The notes beneath the pieces were generated by a model that saw only the letters and a list, made by a program, of their open reading frames with translations, was not told the origin of the DNA and searched no databases. DNA of 64,000 nt, taken from contig NZ_JAGSPM010000001.1 of the NCBI RefSeq assembly GCF_018139645.1, forward strand, positions 62,001 through 126,000. Direction: 5' to 3'. The translations under genes were made by a program, and so were the position numbers. Positions 1 to 10,128 of the stretch are shown piece by piece. Within the stretch, counting starts at the first letter, position 1, and each line of letters opens with the position of its first letter. Source of the stretch: Affinundibacterium baiyunense (GTDB taxonomy: Bacteria; Pseudomonadota; Gammaproteobacteria; Burkholderiales; Burkholderiaceae_D).

Positions 1-246
1 TCAAAAAAAATGATGGGTTTGAAGAAATAGCTTCTTAAAGTGAATGGTCATAATTTACTGGTAAAACTAAATTGTTTGAAAGAATAGTTTATTTATTTAA
101 GGAAGCGAAAGTGCTAGCGATTTTGTTTCGAATTTGACTATTTTTAAACAAAAAGTCGATCAATTTGCTTTGAATCTACATGTAAAAGAAGTAACATCGA
201 AGATAGTCGAACTCAATTAAGAACAGGTGTAAGTTTTAATTTCACT
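1..246. other. Intergenic lead-in, no supportable gene
   Basis: AT-rich sequence before the FimV-like gene. On the plus strand an open stretch of about 39 codons runs from near 102 to a TAA near 220, but it has no start codon and all frames upstream are closed. I do not call a gene. No convincing promoter for the following gene was found; its upstream purine-rich stretch near 222-233 is too far from the ATG at 247 for a normal ribosome binding site. Confidence 0.4.
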
Positions 247-2187
247 ATGTTGGCAAAGGATAATATTATTTTTTCATACTGGCGTAGCCTCATGCTTAGT
301 TTGGCAGGCATGGTACTCCTATTTAGCGTGGCGAGTTCGGTGTTCGCGCTGGGGTTGGGAGAGCTAAGAGTTCGCTCGTCCCTAGGTCAATCTTTACTTG
401 TTCACACGAATGTCGTTGGAGATGGCACTGAAACTCTCAATCCAAGCTGTCTGAGAGCTCGAGTGGTCTCGATGGATGGCGCATTTATTGCCAGCGCCAA
501 TATCGCAATACATCAAAGACAAAAACAACGAGCGCTAAGCTTTTCGACGCAGCAAGCGATTAACGAGCCAGCGATTAATCTGATTATTGATATTAATTGC
601 CAAACTCAGCTACACCGCGAATTTTCGATTTTATTAGATCCCCCGGATGTATCTGCTAATGCCGTCGGAATGCGTGACAGCTCGCCGTTTGCGAAAGAAG
701 AAGTTAGTCAGGCTCAAGTCGCCAAGCTGGCGGGTGTGAATGAGCCAAGTTCGGCACCCGTGAAGGTGACTGAAAGAAAAAAGCGCATTGCTAAACCAGA
801 GCTAGCTGGAGAGAGTTCGGGGAGTGGGCTCGCAAATTTTAGCGATGTTCCGAGTGAGAAGAAGCGAAGCGGCAAAAAGTCAGAATCTAAAGACGTGCTT
901 AAGCTGTCGGATGAGGTGATTATTCCTAACTTGTCATCTGGATTACGGATGAGCGATGTTTTGAGCTCTGAAGTTGGTCAGCAATTGGTTCAAAACACCG
1001 AGGAGCTACGTGCTGCTCAGGCAAGAATGGCAGCGATTTTGCGAGATGAGCCATTTTCCACAGCGGCAAGCGCGGTTCCTCCGGGCGACAATGGCGCTGA
1101 GATCGCCAAGCTGAAATCGGAGGCTGAAAAACTGCGTCAACAAAATTTGCTGGATAAGTCGGCGTTAACGCAATTGCAAAGTAAGGTGGGTTTCGATTAC
1201 TGGGTGATTGCGCTTGCCATCATCGCAATTTTGGCAATCGTGGTGATCCTTTTCTTGCTTCTTTATATTCGTAAAAATTTGTCCTCCCAAAGTGCCACAT
1301 GGTGGGAAGGCGAGGATCAATTACAAGAGAGCCAGCCAGAGAAAATTGAAGATGTCATTAGTCATTTGCAGGCAAGTTACGAGGTAAATCCAGTTGGGGC
1401 AGTTTTAAATTCTGATTCTGCTCATAAACAGGGTAGTGATTCCAAGCCAGCATCAAGCTTGCTCGAAACCACCGATGCAGATCCTGATCAACGAATTACT
1501 GAAAATAGTAATTTCCAGCGCACGCCTAGTCTAGAAGAAACAAATAGCAGTATTTTTAACTTTTTTGCTCCGCGTGGAAACTCGGTCAAAGTTGAAGAGA
1601 TTTCAGATGTGACACAGGAAGCTGAGTTTTGGATTTCGATGAATGATCCTCAGCGCGCGATAGAAATTTTGGCTGCTCAAGAAGAAATAGAACATCCAGA
1701 ATCACCGCTGCCTTGGCTGTTCTTGCTTGATTTATATCGTACCGTAAATGATCAGCAAAAATATGATCGTTTGCGTGATCGGTTCATCGCTTTCTTTAAT
1801 GCCAATATTCCTGAGTTTGGTGCAGATCTGTCAGCAATTCCAAGTCGTCAATTAGAAGACTTTCCGCATTTGATGCAAAAGATTTGTGATGCTTGGAATA
1901 AAACCGGCATCATTCCCTATCTGGAAAGTTTATTGGTTGACGATAGAGAGGGAAAGCGAGCAGGTTTTGATTTGCCTGTTTATCGAGATATTTTGATGTT
2001 ATTGGGAATAGCGCATGAGCTAGAGCGAATTACTGCGATTGAGGGACCGATCAAAGATTTAAGGCTCGATGTTGATGTGAAGCTTCCTTTGGAAGAGAAC
2101 TTGCCTGATCCAATTGCAGAAACTGACTTTGGAACCATAGAGTTTGAAGTAATTGATTTTCCGAAAAAAGAAGTTGCAAAAAAATAA
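247..2187 (+). CDS. FimV/HubP-like inner-membrane protein
   Basis: 646-residue envelope protein of the FimV/HubP type, a family that organises cell poles and type IV pilus or secretion machinery through an inner-membrane anchor. An N-terminal signal peptide (about 1-35) leads into the typical FimV N-domain (GLGELRVRSSLGQSL). A low-complexity charged linker with coiled-coil character follows (about 230-310), then one strong membrane helix (about 317-342). The cytoplasmic part carries a TPR-like segment near 455-530 (FWISMNDPQRAIEIL). I see no LysM motif, and it is shorter than many FimV proteins. It is followed by a strong terminator, then purL. An alternative start is Met16 at 292. The family call is firm; the exact role is inferred. 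Confidence 0.75.
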   Translation: MLAKDNIIFSYWRSLMLSLAGMVLLFSVASSVFALGLGELRVRSSLGQSLLVHTNVVGDGTETLNPSCLRARVVSMDGAFIASANIAIHQRQKQRALSFSTQQAINEPAINLIIDINCQTQLHREFSILLDPPDVSANAVGMRDSSPFAKEEVSQAQVAKLAGVNEPSSAPVKVTERKKRIAKPELAGESSGSGLANFSDVPSEKKRSGKKSESKDVLKLSDEVIIPNLSSGLRMSDVLSSEVGQQLVQNTEELRAAQARMAAILRDEPFSTAASAVPPGDNGAEIAKLKSEAEKLRQQNLLDKSALTQLQSKVGFDYWVIALAIIAILAIVVILFLLLYIRKNLSSQSATWWEGEDQLQESQPEKIEDVISHLQASYEVNPVGAVLNSDSAHKQGSDSKPASSLLETTDADPDQRITENSNFQRTPSLEETNSSIFNFFAPRGNSVKVEEISDVTQEAEFWISMNDPQRAIEILAAQEEIEHPESPLPWLFLLDLYRTVNDQQKYDRLRDRFIAFFNANIPEFGADLSAIPSRQLEDFPHLMQKICDAWNKTGIIPYLESLLVDDREGKRAGFDLPVYRDILMLLGIAHELERITAIEGPIKDLRLDVDVKLPLEENLPDPIAETDFGTIEFEVIDFPKKEVAKK

Positions 2188-2213
2188 TACTCATTTCTCA
2201 GAGTTTGCGAATG

Positions 2214-2242
2214 AAAAAGCGGTCTTGATGACCGCTTTTTTT
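2214..2242 (+). terminator. Intrinsic terminator after the FimV-like gene
   Basis: Perfect 11-bp stem (AAAAAGCGGTC at 2214-2224 with GACCGCTTTTT at 2230-2240), a five-base loop and a T-run. It separates the FimV-like gene from purL. Confidence 0.88.
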
Positions 2243-2285
2243 ACATGATAAATCGATTAATTTAATTGAGATTTATCGATCACGC

Positions 2286-2314
2286 TGGAGAGAATGCGCG
2301 CATCAAGGTATAAT
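2286..2314 (+). promoter_or_regulatory. Candidate purL promoter
   Basis: A perfect TATAAT at 2309-2314 lies 25 bases before the first purL ATG (2340). The matching -35 position (TGGAGA, 2286-2291) is weak at 3 of 6. Transcription would begin near 2321. This allows either the ATG at 2340 (short leader) or the family-typical ATG at 2415. Confidence 0.5.
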
Positions 2315-2339
2315 CCTGCTTTCCGTTCCAACCCGCAAC

Positions 2340-5300
2340 ATGTCTGAGCTTTCTCTCGATATTGCTAGCGCGAGTCTCAAAAGCCAGTCATTTTGCCTCA
2401 ACTACATTCACGCCATGTTGATATTGCCAGGCTCTAACGCCCTGTCTGCCTTCCGTACTAAAAATTTATTATCTCGTCTGCAAGCTGTTGATGCCAATAT
2501 TGTTGGTGTGACGGCGCGTTACGCGCATTTTGTTGATGCGTCGGCACCACTAAGCGACGTCGAGGTAAATCGTTTGCAAGCGCTATTGGTATATGGCGAT
2601 GCTTTTACTGGTAGCGAAGAGGGTGACAGTTTTGTTGTGATTCCACGTTTCGGGACGATTTCACCGTGGGCATCCAAAGCGACGGACATTACGCACAACT
2701 GTGGCATGCATCAAATTAAACGCCTGGAGCGCGGCGTACAGTATTTTGTGCAAGTCAAGTCAGGTTTGTTAGGTGGCGCGAAAAAATTAGCGACAGAATC
2801 TAAGCAAGCCGTCATCGCTTTGTTACATGATCGCATGACCGAGATGGTGCTGGAAGACTTAAATGCTGCGAGTGGTCTCTTCACAGAGTTAGACGCTAAG
2901 CCTCTAGAACATGTCGACGTTTTGGCAGGTGGAAAAGCTGCCTTGGTCGAAGCCAACAGCGCGCTCGGTTTAGCGCTGTCGGATGATGAGGTTGATTATT
3001 TAGTCGATGCTTTTACCACGGCAAAACGCAATCCTACCGACGTCGAATTGATGATGTTTGCACAAGCGAATAGTGAACATTGTCGCCATAAGATTTTCAA
3101 TGCGGATTGGACGATCGATGGCGAGAAAAAAGATATGTCCTTGTTTGGCATGATCAAGAATACGCATCTGCTACAGCCTAAGGGAACCATCGTTGCATAC
3201 AGCGACAATTCCTCGATTATGGAAGGCGCGACGGTTACGCGCTTTTATCCAAATGGCGCGGCGAAAGGTAATGAATATCAAGCCTCGACCGAGTTGACCC
3301 ACACACTGATGAAGGTCGAGACGCACAATCATCCTACGGCGATTTCGCCGTTCCCTGGCGCTTCAACAGGTGCTGGCGGTGAAATTCGCGATGAAGGTGC
3401 GACTGGGCGTGGCGCCAAGCCTAAGGCTGGTTTGACAGGCTTTACAGTCTCGAATTTGAATTTGCCAGGAAATGTGCAGGCGTGGGAAAACGCTAGCGAT
3501 GTTTTGAGTAATAACACCACGACACAGCAATACGGTAAACCTGATCGTATCGCATCTCCTTTGCAAATTATGATCGAAGGCCCAATTGGTGGCGCTGCGT
3601 TCAGTAATGAATTTGGTCGCCCTGTATTGGGCGGTTACTTCCGTACTTACGAACAAAATGTGGGTGGCACAGTGCATGGCTACCACAAGCCGATTATGAT
3701 TGCTGGCGGTATCGGTAACATCAATGACAAACACACCAAGAAATTTGATTTGCCTGTTGGCAGTTTATTGATTCAACTTGGTGGTCCGGGCATGCGGATT
3801 GGTATGGGCGGTAGTGCAGCGTCTTCGATGGCGACCGGTACCAATACGGCTGATTTGGATTTTGATTCAGTACAACGTGGTAACCCAGAGATGGAGCGTC
3901 GCGCGCAAGAAGTGATTAACTCTTGCTGGCAATTGGGTGACGATAATCCTATTTTGTCGATTCACGACGTCGGTGCAGGTGGTTTATCTAATGCTTTCCC
4001 AGAAATCACGAATGATGCCAAGCGAGGCGCGATTTTTGATCTGCGTAAAGTGCCACTCGAAGAAAGCGGTATGGCGCCAAAAGAGATTTGGAGTAATGAA
4101 TCGCAAGAACGTTATGTTTTGGCGATTGCGCCAGAAAGTCTGCCTTTGTTCCAGTATTTCTGTGAACGTGAACGCTGCTTATTCGCGGTAGTCGGTACGG
4201 CAACGGAAGAACGTCAGCTCAAAGTTATCGATCCATTGAACGATAACTCGCCAGTTGATATGCCAATGAATGTATTGCTCGGAAAACCTCCGAAAATGCA
4301 TCGTGATGTTACCCACGTAAAGCGCGATTTTCCTGCGATTGATTTGACGGGAATGGATTTGAAAGTGGCTGGCGAACGCGTTTTGAGTTTGCCTACTGTT
4401 GGTGATAAATCTTTCTTAGTGACGATTGGTGATCGCTCTGTTGGTGCGATGTCTGTGCGCGATCAAATGGTCGGCCCATGGCAAGTCCCCGTTGCTGATT
4501 GCGCAGTGACGGCGATGAGTTTGGAAGGATATTTGGGTGAAGCGATGTCAATGGGCGAACGTACGCCGTTGGCAGTGATTGATGCGGCGGCTTCTGGTCG
4601 TATGGCGGTCGGCGAAGCCATTACAAATATTGCGGCGGCGCCGATTTCCAGTATTGAAAATATCAAACTCTCCGCGAATTGGATGGCAGCGTGTGGTCAA
4701 CCGGGTCAAGATGCGGCGTTGTTTGACACGGTGAAAGCAATTGGTATGGAACTGTGTCCTGCTTTGGGAATTAGTATTCCAGTCGGCAAAGATTCTTTGT
4801 CCATGCGTACCACATGGAAAGATGAGGGTAACGATAAATCCGTGACTTCTCCAGTGTCTCTGATTATTTCAGCATTTGCACCCGTGTACGATATTCGCAA
4901 ATGTTTGACACCACAAATTAAGTTAGATGCTGGCGATACCAGTTTGATTTTGATCGACTTAGGTCGTGGTAAAAATCGCTTGGGTGCCTCCGCATTCGCA
5001 CAAGTCATGCAAAAACTCGGTGATCAAACGCCAGATGTAGATAGTGCGGACGATTTAAAAGTCTTCTTCGCAGCGATTCAGCAATTGAATCAAGACGGAA
5101 AAATTTTGGCTTATCACGATCGTTCTGATGGTGGTTTGTATAGCACCTTGTGCGAAATGGCATTTGCTGGACGCAGCGGTTTAGCGATCAACCTTGATAT
5201 GTTGACGATGGAAAGTGAGCACGCTGCGGATCATGGTGATGCCAAAAATTGGGCAGGTCAGGTTGCTGAACGTCGCAATGAACTGACTTTGCGCGCCTTG

Positions 5301-6416
5301 TTCAATGAAGAATTGGGTGCGGTGATTCAAGTTCGTACTGAACAGCGCAGTGCTGTAATGGATGTGTTACGTGCACATAATCTTGGTGCCTGCAGTCATG
5401 AAATTGGTAAGCCAAATAGTAGCGGTGTGATTTCTTTCATGCGTGACGCTAAAGAAATTTACAAAGAATCTCGCAGTGCATTGCATCAAATCTGGAGTAA
5501 AACGAGTTGGCAAATCGCTCGTATGCGTGACAACCCAGCTTGTGCCGACGCTGAGTACGCACGTCTTGCGGATGAGTCTGATCCAGGCATGCAGCCAATT
5601 ATTACCTTTGATGCACAAGCTGATGTAGCTGCACCATTCATCGCAACAGGTGCTCGGCCTAAAGTCGCGATCTTGCGCGAACAAGGTGTGAACTCGCATA
5701 TTGAGACTGCGTATGTGATGCATAAGGCAGGCTTTACGGCTGTTGATGTACACATGAGTGATTTAATCGCTGGCCGTGCGAAATTAGCTGATTTCAAAGG
5801 ATTGATTGCGGTAGGCGGTTTCTCTTATGGTGACGTATTGGGCGCAGGCGAGGGCTGGGCTAAGACGATTTTGTTTAATGCCATGATGTCTGAGCAATTC
5901 TCAGAATTTTTCCACCGTGAAGATACGTTCGGTATGGGTATCTGTAACGGCTGTCAAATGATGAGTAATTTGAAGTCCATCATCCCAGGTGCGACTGCTT
6001 GGCCAAAATTCACCAAGAATAAGTCCGAGCAGTTTGAAGGCAGGTTCTCTATGGTGGAAATTTTGGAATCGAAATCGATTTTCTTCCAAGGAATGGCTGG
6101 TACACAAACGCCAATCGCCGTAGCACATGGCGAGGGTTTTGCAGACTTCTCTACGACGGGTGATGTTAATGCGGTACGGGCTGCGATGCGTTTTGTTGAT
6201 CACCATGGCCAAGCGACAGAAGCCTATCCATATAATCCAAACGGTTCGCCTCTTGGATTGACTTCAGTTACCAATGATGATGGCCGTTTCACTGTGATGA
6301 TGCCGCATGCAGAGCGTGTTTTCCGCAGTGTATTACATTCTTGGGCACCCGAATCTTGGGGCGAGGATTCACCTTGGATGCGTATGTTTAGAAATGCGCG
6401 AGTGTGGGTGGGGTAA
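2340..6416 (+). CDS. purL: Phosphoribosylformylglycinamidine synthase (large, single-chain)
   Basis: Converts FGAR plus glutamine and ATP to FGAM in purine biosynthesis. This is the large proteobacterial form, with synthetase and glutaminase fused (up to 1358 residues). The synthetase part shows [13 protein letters not shown]-type ligand motifs near residues 330-345. The C-terminal class I glutaminase has its nucleophile in [10 protein letters not shown] (about 1200) and a His in PHAERVF near the C terminus. The open frame starts at 2340, but homologues begin [14 protein letters not shown], which corresponds to the ATG at 2415. Neither ATG has a strong ribosome binding site, so the first 25 residues are doubtful. 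It is monocistronic, bracketed by terminators at 2214 and 6441. Confidence 0.97.
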   Translation: MSELSLDIASASLKSQSFCLNYIHAMLILPGSNALSAFRTKNLLSRLQAVDANIVGVTARYAHFVDASAPLSDVEVNRLQALLVYGDAFTGSEEGDSFVVIPRFGTISPWASKATDITHNCGMHQIKRLERGVQYFVQVKSGLLGGAKKLATESKQAVIALLHDRMTEMVLEDLNAASGLFTELDAKPLEHVDVLAGGKAALVEANSALGLALSDDEVDYLVDAFTTAKRNPTDVELMMFAQANSEHCRHKIFNADWTIDGEKKDMSLFGMIKNTHLLQPKGTIVAYSDNSSIMEGATVTRFYPNGAAKGNEYQASTELTHTLMKVETHNHPTAISPFPGASTGAGGEIRDEGATGRGAKPKAGLTGFTVSNLNLPGNVQAWENASDVLSNNTTTQQYGKPDRIASPLQIMIEGPIGGAAFSNEFGRPVLGGYFRTYEQNVGGTVHGYHKPIMIAGGIGNINDKHTKKFDLPVGSLLIQLGGPGMRIGMGGSAASSMATGTNTADLDFDSVQRGNPEMERRAQEVINSCWQLGDDNPILSIHDVGAGGLSNAFPEITNDAKRGAIFDLRKVPLEESGMAPKEIWSNESQERYVLAIAPESLPLFQYFCERERCLFAVVGTATEERQLKVIDPLNDNSPVDMPMNVLLGKPPKMHRDVTHVKRDFPAIDLTGMDLKVAGERVLSLPTVGDKSFLVTIGDRSVGAMSVRDQMVGPWQVPVADCAVTAMSLEGYLGEAMSMGERTPLAVIDAAASGRMAVGEAITNIAAAPISSIENIKLSANWMAACGQPGQDAALFDTVKAIGMELCPALGISIPVGKDSLSMRTTWKDEGNDKSVTSPVSLIISAFAPVYDIRKCLTPQIKLDAGDTSLILIDLGRGKNRLGASAFAQVMQKLGDQTPDVDSADDLKVFFAAIQQLNQDGKILAYHDRSDGGLYSTLCEMAFAGRSGLAINLDMLTMESEHAADHGDAKNWAGQVAERRNELTLRALFNEELGAVIQVRTEQRSAVMDVLRAHNLGACSHEIGKPNSSGVISFMRDAKEIYKESRSALHQIWSKTSWQIARMRDNPACADAEYARLADESDPGMQPIITFDAQADVAAPFIATGARPKVAILREQGVNSHIETAYVMHKAGFTAVDVHMSDLIAGRAKLADFKGLIAVGGFSYGDVLGAGEGWAKTILFNAMMSEQFSEFFHREDTFGMGICNGCQMMSNLKSIIPGATAWPKFTKNKSEQFEGRFSMVEILESKSIFFQGMAGTQTPIAVAHGEGFADFSTTGDVNAVRAAMRFVDHHGQATEAYPYNPNGSPLGLTSVTNDDGRFTVMMPHAERVFRSVLHSWAPESWGEDSPWMRMFRNARVWVG

Positions 6417-6440
6417 TCGTTAGAAAAATCTACTGATAAT

Positions 6441-6482
6441 AAAAAACGCAGAGTTGGCTAAAAAGCACTCTGCGTTTTTTTA
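6441..6482 (+). terminator. Intrinsic terminator after purL
   Basis: Long stem AAAAAACGCAGAGT / ACTCTGCGTTTTTT with a loop of about a dozen bases, ending in T-rich sequence. It is roughly symmetrical, so it could also serve the convergent small lipoprotein gene. Confidence 0.88.
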
Positions 6483-6564
6483 TGCCTTCTGTTTTATTGC
6501 AATTGGTTGAGTCGCATTCTTAGCTTAGGTATAGCTTAATTACAACGTAATTGCTGAGCAATTC

Positions 6565-6801
6565 TTATTTTCTGCCAAGTGGATCTGTTGGTGTCGTTGC
6601 TCTCGGCATGTTAATCAGATCATCAGAAGACACTGTTTTTACATCAGATGGTGATCGCGCATTTTTCTTTTGTGGGATAGTACTGCCAACACGATATTCA
6701 CGCTCTACTGCGACCTTGGGTGCATTCGGATCGTCAACTTCGACACTTGCACATCCAACTAAGCTTGATAGGGCGAGCAAGCTAAATAAAATTTTTGTCA
6801 T
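6565..6801 (-). CDS. Small lipoprotein of unknown function
   Basis: 78 residues. The N terminus is a classic lipoprotein signal: a short positive start, a hydrophobic core and the lipobox LVGC, with Cys17 as the lipidation site. The mature part is short, polar and proline-rich (DDPNAPKVAVEREYRVGSTIPQKK) with no recognised domain. Residue 2 after the Cys is Ala, not Asp, so outer-membrane sorting is likely. The gene is convergent with purL. I do not recognise a function. Confidence 0.65.
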   Translation of the reverse strand: MTKILFSLLALSSLVGCASVEVDDPNAPKVAVEREYRVGSTIPQKKNARSPSDVKTVSSDDLINMPRATTPTDPLGRK

Positions 6802-6976
6802 ATTTTTCCTAGTCTTAAATGAGAGATGGGGCTACCAAATTGTGCACTGATTTCGATGTGCGAGATCTGCGTAAAGCGATGAAACTGAAATAGCTTATTA
6901 GCTTTGCTAAGACTATTGATTTACTTGAATGCTGTCAATAAGTTTAGGTAATTTGGAAAAAAGAGACAGTTGTTAG

Positions 6977-8836
6977 TTACACAGAGGTAGCGACTTCTTT
7001 TCTGCGGTCGATAAATAAGCTATTTCCAAGCAAGCGTTTTGCCTGTTTTTTTGCTTCAGTTGCCGCAATCGCAATTTGATGATGTGAGCCATACTGCTCA
7101 ACACGCGCACTGATGACACCAAGAGATAAACTAATAAGCGGATAAAAGACTTTTTTGCCTTGTCTATCTTCGCTGATATAGCCGCCTCTTTCTCTATCTT
7201 CGTTGCTATAGAAATCGATAATTTCCGACTCAAAGGTATTCAAAATATCTCTGCACCTTTGTTCCCAATTGTCGCTTTGAAAAATAATGATGAAGTCATC
7301 ACCACCAATGTGCCCAATAAAATCTTTGTCGCTCGTACAGTGTTGGACGATGATTTTACTCGTCATTTGTATGACTTCATCTCCGCGTTGGTAACCATAC
7401 ACATCATTAAAAGGTTTGAAGTGATCTAGATCGCAGTAGCATGCTTGAAAAGGAATTTTTTGTTGAAGCAATTGATCGATGTGCTGATTGATTGGCACGT
7501 TTCCCGGAAGTTGCGTTAGGGGATTGGCATAGCGAGCAGCGTCTATTTGCATTTTGGTGATCTCTCGCATCAAATCCGGCCCAGTCGCCAATCCGATATA
7601 GTTACCATTGTCGACGACGATGATGCCGTTAATGAGGTGCTCAGGATCTGCTTCCACAATCATGTGACTGACTTGCTGTAAGTTGGTGTTTTGTTCGACA
7701 GTCAGAGGATTGCTATCCATAAAGACTTTGCACGATTTTTTTCCATAAAGTTCGCGCTGAAATGGCCTTGAAAAACGATCAATCATATTGTGACGATTGA
7801 TGATGCCGACAGGGATGTGATTGTCGACAACGGGAATGATCTTTAGTTTTGGATCAGCTAAAAATAGATTTTCAACCTCATTGTTTAAGGTTGATGAACT
7901 AATCGTTGGCGGAGTTTTTAGCAGATGTTTGATGGTGACTGCATTTTGGTGTTGATCAAGGTAAGCTGCTGGCATCTTGCTTCTTTTAAGAGAAATCGTT
8001 TTGGCTACTTCAGCAGAAATCGATTTTGCTGGACTAGGATGTGGCTTTGCGATGTGGTACCCCTGACCGCAGGCAACGCCCAACTCAAGTAAAGTAAGTA
8101 ATTCTGCTTGTGTTTCAATCCCTTCTGCCACTACTTTAGAACCCGACTTTTCTGCGATGCTTTGTATCGACTTTACAAATTGACGTTTTACCGAGTCTTT
8201 GTCTATTCCTTGAATAAAGTGCATATCGATTTTGACGAACTCTGGATGTAACTCTGACCATAGGCGTAGGCTTGAGAATCCTTCACCGAGATCATCAATC
8301 GCAATCTCAAATCCCATTTTTCTATAGTGTAAAACAGCTTCGTACAGAAGCGCGTAGTCATGGGTTGGTTGATATTCGGTGAGCTCAATGATGACTCGTT
8401 GGGGATTAATCCCGATTTCGTGAATGTAATCTAGGGTTTCGCCATGACGCGCATCTCGTTGTAATAGACATTCAGGGCTAACATTTAAAAAAAGTTTACC
8501 TGGTAAATTTAGTGCTTTGAATTGTTCGAGCACAATTCTGCGACATAAATGTTCTACAGTTACACTTAAATTATGCTCGGCAGCGGCTTGAAATAAGTTG
8601 ATCGGGGAATGTAGTGTGCTGTCAGAGGGGCCTCGAATAAGTCCTTCATATCCGAGAATTTGACCGTCGTCCATCTGTATGATCGGTTGAAAACGAGCGC
8701 TCAGCTGACGCTCTCGAATGATGCGAAGCAACTGTTGCAAAACTGAATTTTGCATTTGAACTGGTTCTGGAATAGGTGCGGTTATTACCTCGTGGTAACG
8801 ATTGCAGTCAGAAAGTATGCTTAATTCCTGTTCCAT
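6977..8836 (-). CDS. EAL-CBS-GGDEF dual c-di-GMP enzyme
   Basis: 619 residues, cytoplasmic, domain order EAL (about 40-285), a pair of CBS motifs (about 300-425), GGDEF (about 440-605). In the phosphodiesterase domain I see EGL in place of EAL (GYEGLIRGP), NVSPE, IELTE, AIDDLGEG, VKID, VAEGIE and GQGYHIAKP, so metal and substrate residues look kept. The cyclase signature is GGDDF near 509-513, within the allowed GGD(D/E)F variation. Both activities are therefore plausible, with the CBS pair as a nucleotide-sensing switch; that last point is inference. The ATG at 8836 lies outside any operon, with a 395-base leader region upstream. The reading frame is intact. Confidence 0.9.
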   Translation of the reverse strand: MEQELSILSDCNRYHEVITAPIPEPVQMQNSVLQQLLRIIRERQLSARFQPIIQMDDGQILGYEGLIRGPSDSTLHSPINLFQAAAEHNLSVTVEHLCRRIVLEQFKALNLPGKLFLNVSPECLLQRDARHGETLDYIHEIGINPQRVIIELTEYQPTHDYALLYEAVLHYRKMGFEIAIDDLGEGFSSLRLWSELHPEFVKIDMHFIQGIDKDSVKRQFVKSIQSIAEKSGSKVVAEGIETQAELLTLLELGVACGQGYHIAKPHPSPAKSISAEVAKTISLKRSKMPAAYLDQHQNAVTIKHLLKTPPTISSSTLNNEVENLFLADPKLKIIPVVDNHIPVGIINRHNMIDRFSRPFQRELYGKKSCKVFMDSNPLTVEQNTNLQQVSHMIVEADPEHLINGIIVVDNGNYIGLATGPDLMREITKMQIDAARYANPLTQLPGNVPINQHIDQLLQQKIPFQACYCDLDHFKPFNDVYGYQRGDEVIQMTSKIIVQHCTSDKDFIGHIGGDDFIIIFQSDNWEQRCRDILNTFESEIIDFYSNEDRERGGYISEDRQGKKVFYPLISLSLGVISARVEQYGSHHQIAIAATEAKKQAKRLLGNSLFIDRRKEVATSV

Positions 8837-9231
8837 AAATAGCTAAGACGCCGATTGAAGATTGCCGAGTCAAATTTAACTTTCGGTTCACTTAGCTTAG
8901 TTTAGGAATATGACCGGGATATTTCAGGTTAGTGAATAGATCGTATTTTTTAAGAAAAAATGGTTATTTCTGCCAAATCCGATTATGCGATTAATGAATC
9001 TAAGGAAGCTGGACCTAGCGTGGATATTATTGCTGTTTTGAAATAAAACTCTATTTCTCATAGGGATGATGTTTTGGCTTGAAATTATTCTTTATAGCCT
9101 TATATATCCTAAGCATCTAATGAAATCCCTAATAAATTCAGGGCTTTTCAGAGGGAAATTGCTAAAAAAACAGGCTACCAAACAGTTTTGAACTTTGCTA
9201 CAATCGCAAGCTTGACTGTATTTTGCAGTAT
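8837..9231. other. Gene-free stretch between the c-di-GMP enzyme and tRNA-Ser
   Basis: AT-rich. It must carry the minus-strand promoter of the EAL-CBS-GGDEF gene and the plus-strand promoter of tRNA-Ser; a TACAAT hexamer near 9199-9204 could be the tRNA -10 box. A 28-codon open frame begins at the ATG at 8960 on the plus strand, but it has no convincing ribosome binding site and I do not call it. No terminator-like hairpin was found. Confidence 0.4.
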
Positions 9232-9322
9232 GGAAAGATGGCAGAGTGGTCGAATGCACCGGACTCGAAATCCGGCATACGTTTATGACGTATCCAGGGT
9301 TCAAATCCCTGTCTTTCCGCCA
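9232..9322 (+). tRNA. tRNA-Ser(CGA)
   Basis: 91-nt class II tRNA. Acceptor arms GGAAAGA (9232-9238) and TCTTTCC (9312-9318) pair perfectly, followed by discriminator G and encoded CCA. The anticodon loop CTCGAAA gives anticodon CGA, reading UCG. A long variable arm (ATACGTTTATGACGTAT) and a GGTTCAAATCC T-arm are clear, as expected for tRNA-Ser. Confidence 0.95.
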
Positions 9323-9589
9323 AAATACTATTAGACAACTATTTGGCAAAGATCAAAAGTAGTCTGAGATGGTCGAGCTAGAATGAGTTTGTGCTAGGTG
9401 ATTAGTTTGTTCATTGACGTCGCATGCCCTTTGAGCATTTTTTAACTATTTGTCGGCATAAGTTTGTTCTGTTGTAAGGTGCATGCCTTTAAACAAGAGG
9501 TATGTAAAATTATAAATAATAACCAAACCGATTTGGTCTTGGTACATACAGAGATTTTTGATCTGTATTTTGTGAAGAGTGAGAAAAAA

Positions 9590-9880
9590 ATGGCAAACCT
9601 TTTAGATCTGAAGTCAGATGATTTTGACTATAACCCAAATAACCTGTTGGACACCTTGATTAAGCAATTGCATTTGAAAAATGATGCAGCTTTGTCGAGA
9701 GCTTTAGAAGTTGCTCCACCAGTAATCAGTAAAATCCGTCACCATCACTTACCAGTTGGTGCGTCATTACTAATTCGTATGCACGAAATTAGTGATTTGA
9801 GCATTAAAGATTTGCGCGCCCTGATGGGTGATCGTCGGGAAAAGTTCCGTATTGGCGATCAGGTAATTCGCGTCGATTAA
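9590..9880 (+). CDS. Small helix-turn-helix-like protein
   Basis: 96 residues when started at the ATG at 9590, which has a purine-rich GAGTGAG just upstream; an earlier in-frame start at 9464 looks spurious. The segment LDTLIKQLHLKNDAALSRALEVAPPVISKIRHHHLPVGASLLIRMHEISDLSIKDLRAL resembles a Cro/XRE-like DNA-binding helix set, with positions like a recognition helix around PPVISKIR. A similar small protein is, to my knowledge, common in Oxalobacteraceae, but its target is unknown. It stands alone between tRNA-Ser and a strong terminator. Function as a regulator is inference. Confidence 0.6.
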   Translation: MANLLDLKSDDFDYNPNNLLDTLIKQLHLKNDAALSRALEVAPPVISKIRHHHLPVGASLLIRMHEISDLSIKDLRALMGDRREKFRIGDQVIRVD

Positions 9881-9901
9881 TTCGACTGTTCTGTCGCCAA
9901 C

Positions 9902-9938
9902 ACAGGGTTAAATCAAGTTTGATTTAACCCTGTTTTCA
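9902..9938 (+). terminator. Strong intrinsic terminator
   Basis: Perfect 15-bp inverted repeat (ACAGGGTTAAATCAA at 9902-9916 and its complement at 9919-9933) with a minimal loop, followed by TTTTC. It ends the small HTH-like gene. Confidence 0.85.
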
Positions 9939-10128
9939 TTTCTGAAGCTATATTGATTATCGTTAGATTCTCTTTGTCTCTCTCAATGTGTGTTAATTCA
10001 TACATTTAAGAACTTTAAAATCCCCATAAGGATCTTTGCTGAATTGCGTTGTTTTTCTCGTGGAATGTATGTGTTAGCATGAGGACACATTTTGAGAGTG
10101 AAAATGTAAATTCTCGAGCGAGGTGATT

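Noticed and set aside
3363-3734. 123-codon minus-strand frame within purL, and similar frames in carB
   Set aside because: They lie opposite strongly conserved enzyme coding sequence and have no independent support.
8960-9046. 28-codon open frame upstream of tRNA-Ser
   Set aside because: No clear ribosome binding site, no recognisable sequence; this length is expected by chance.
9092-9349. 85-codon minus-strand frame across tRNA-Ser
   Set aside because: It runs through the tRNA gene on the opposite strand, a common false gene call.
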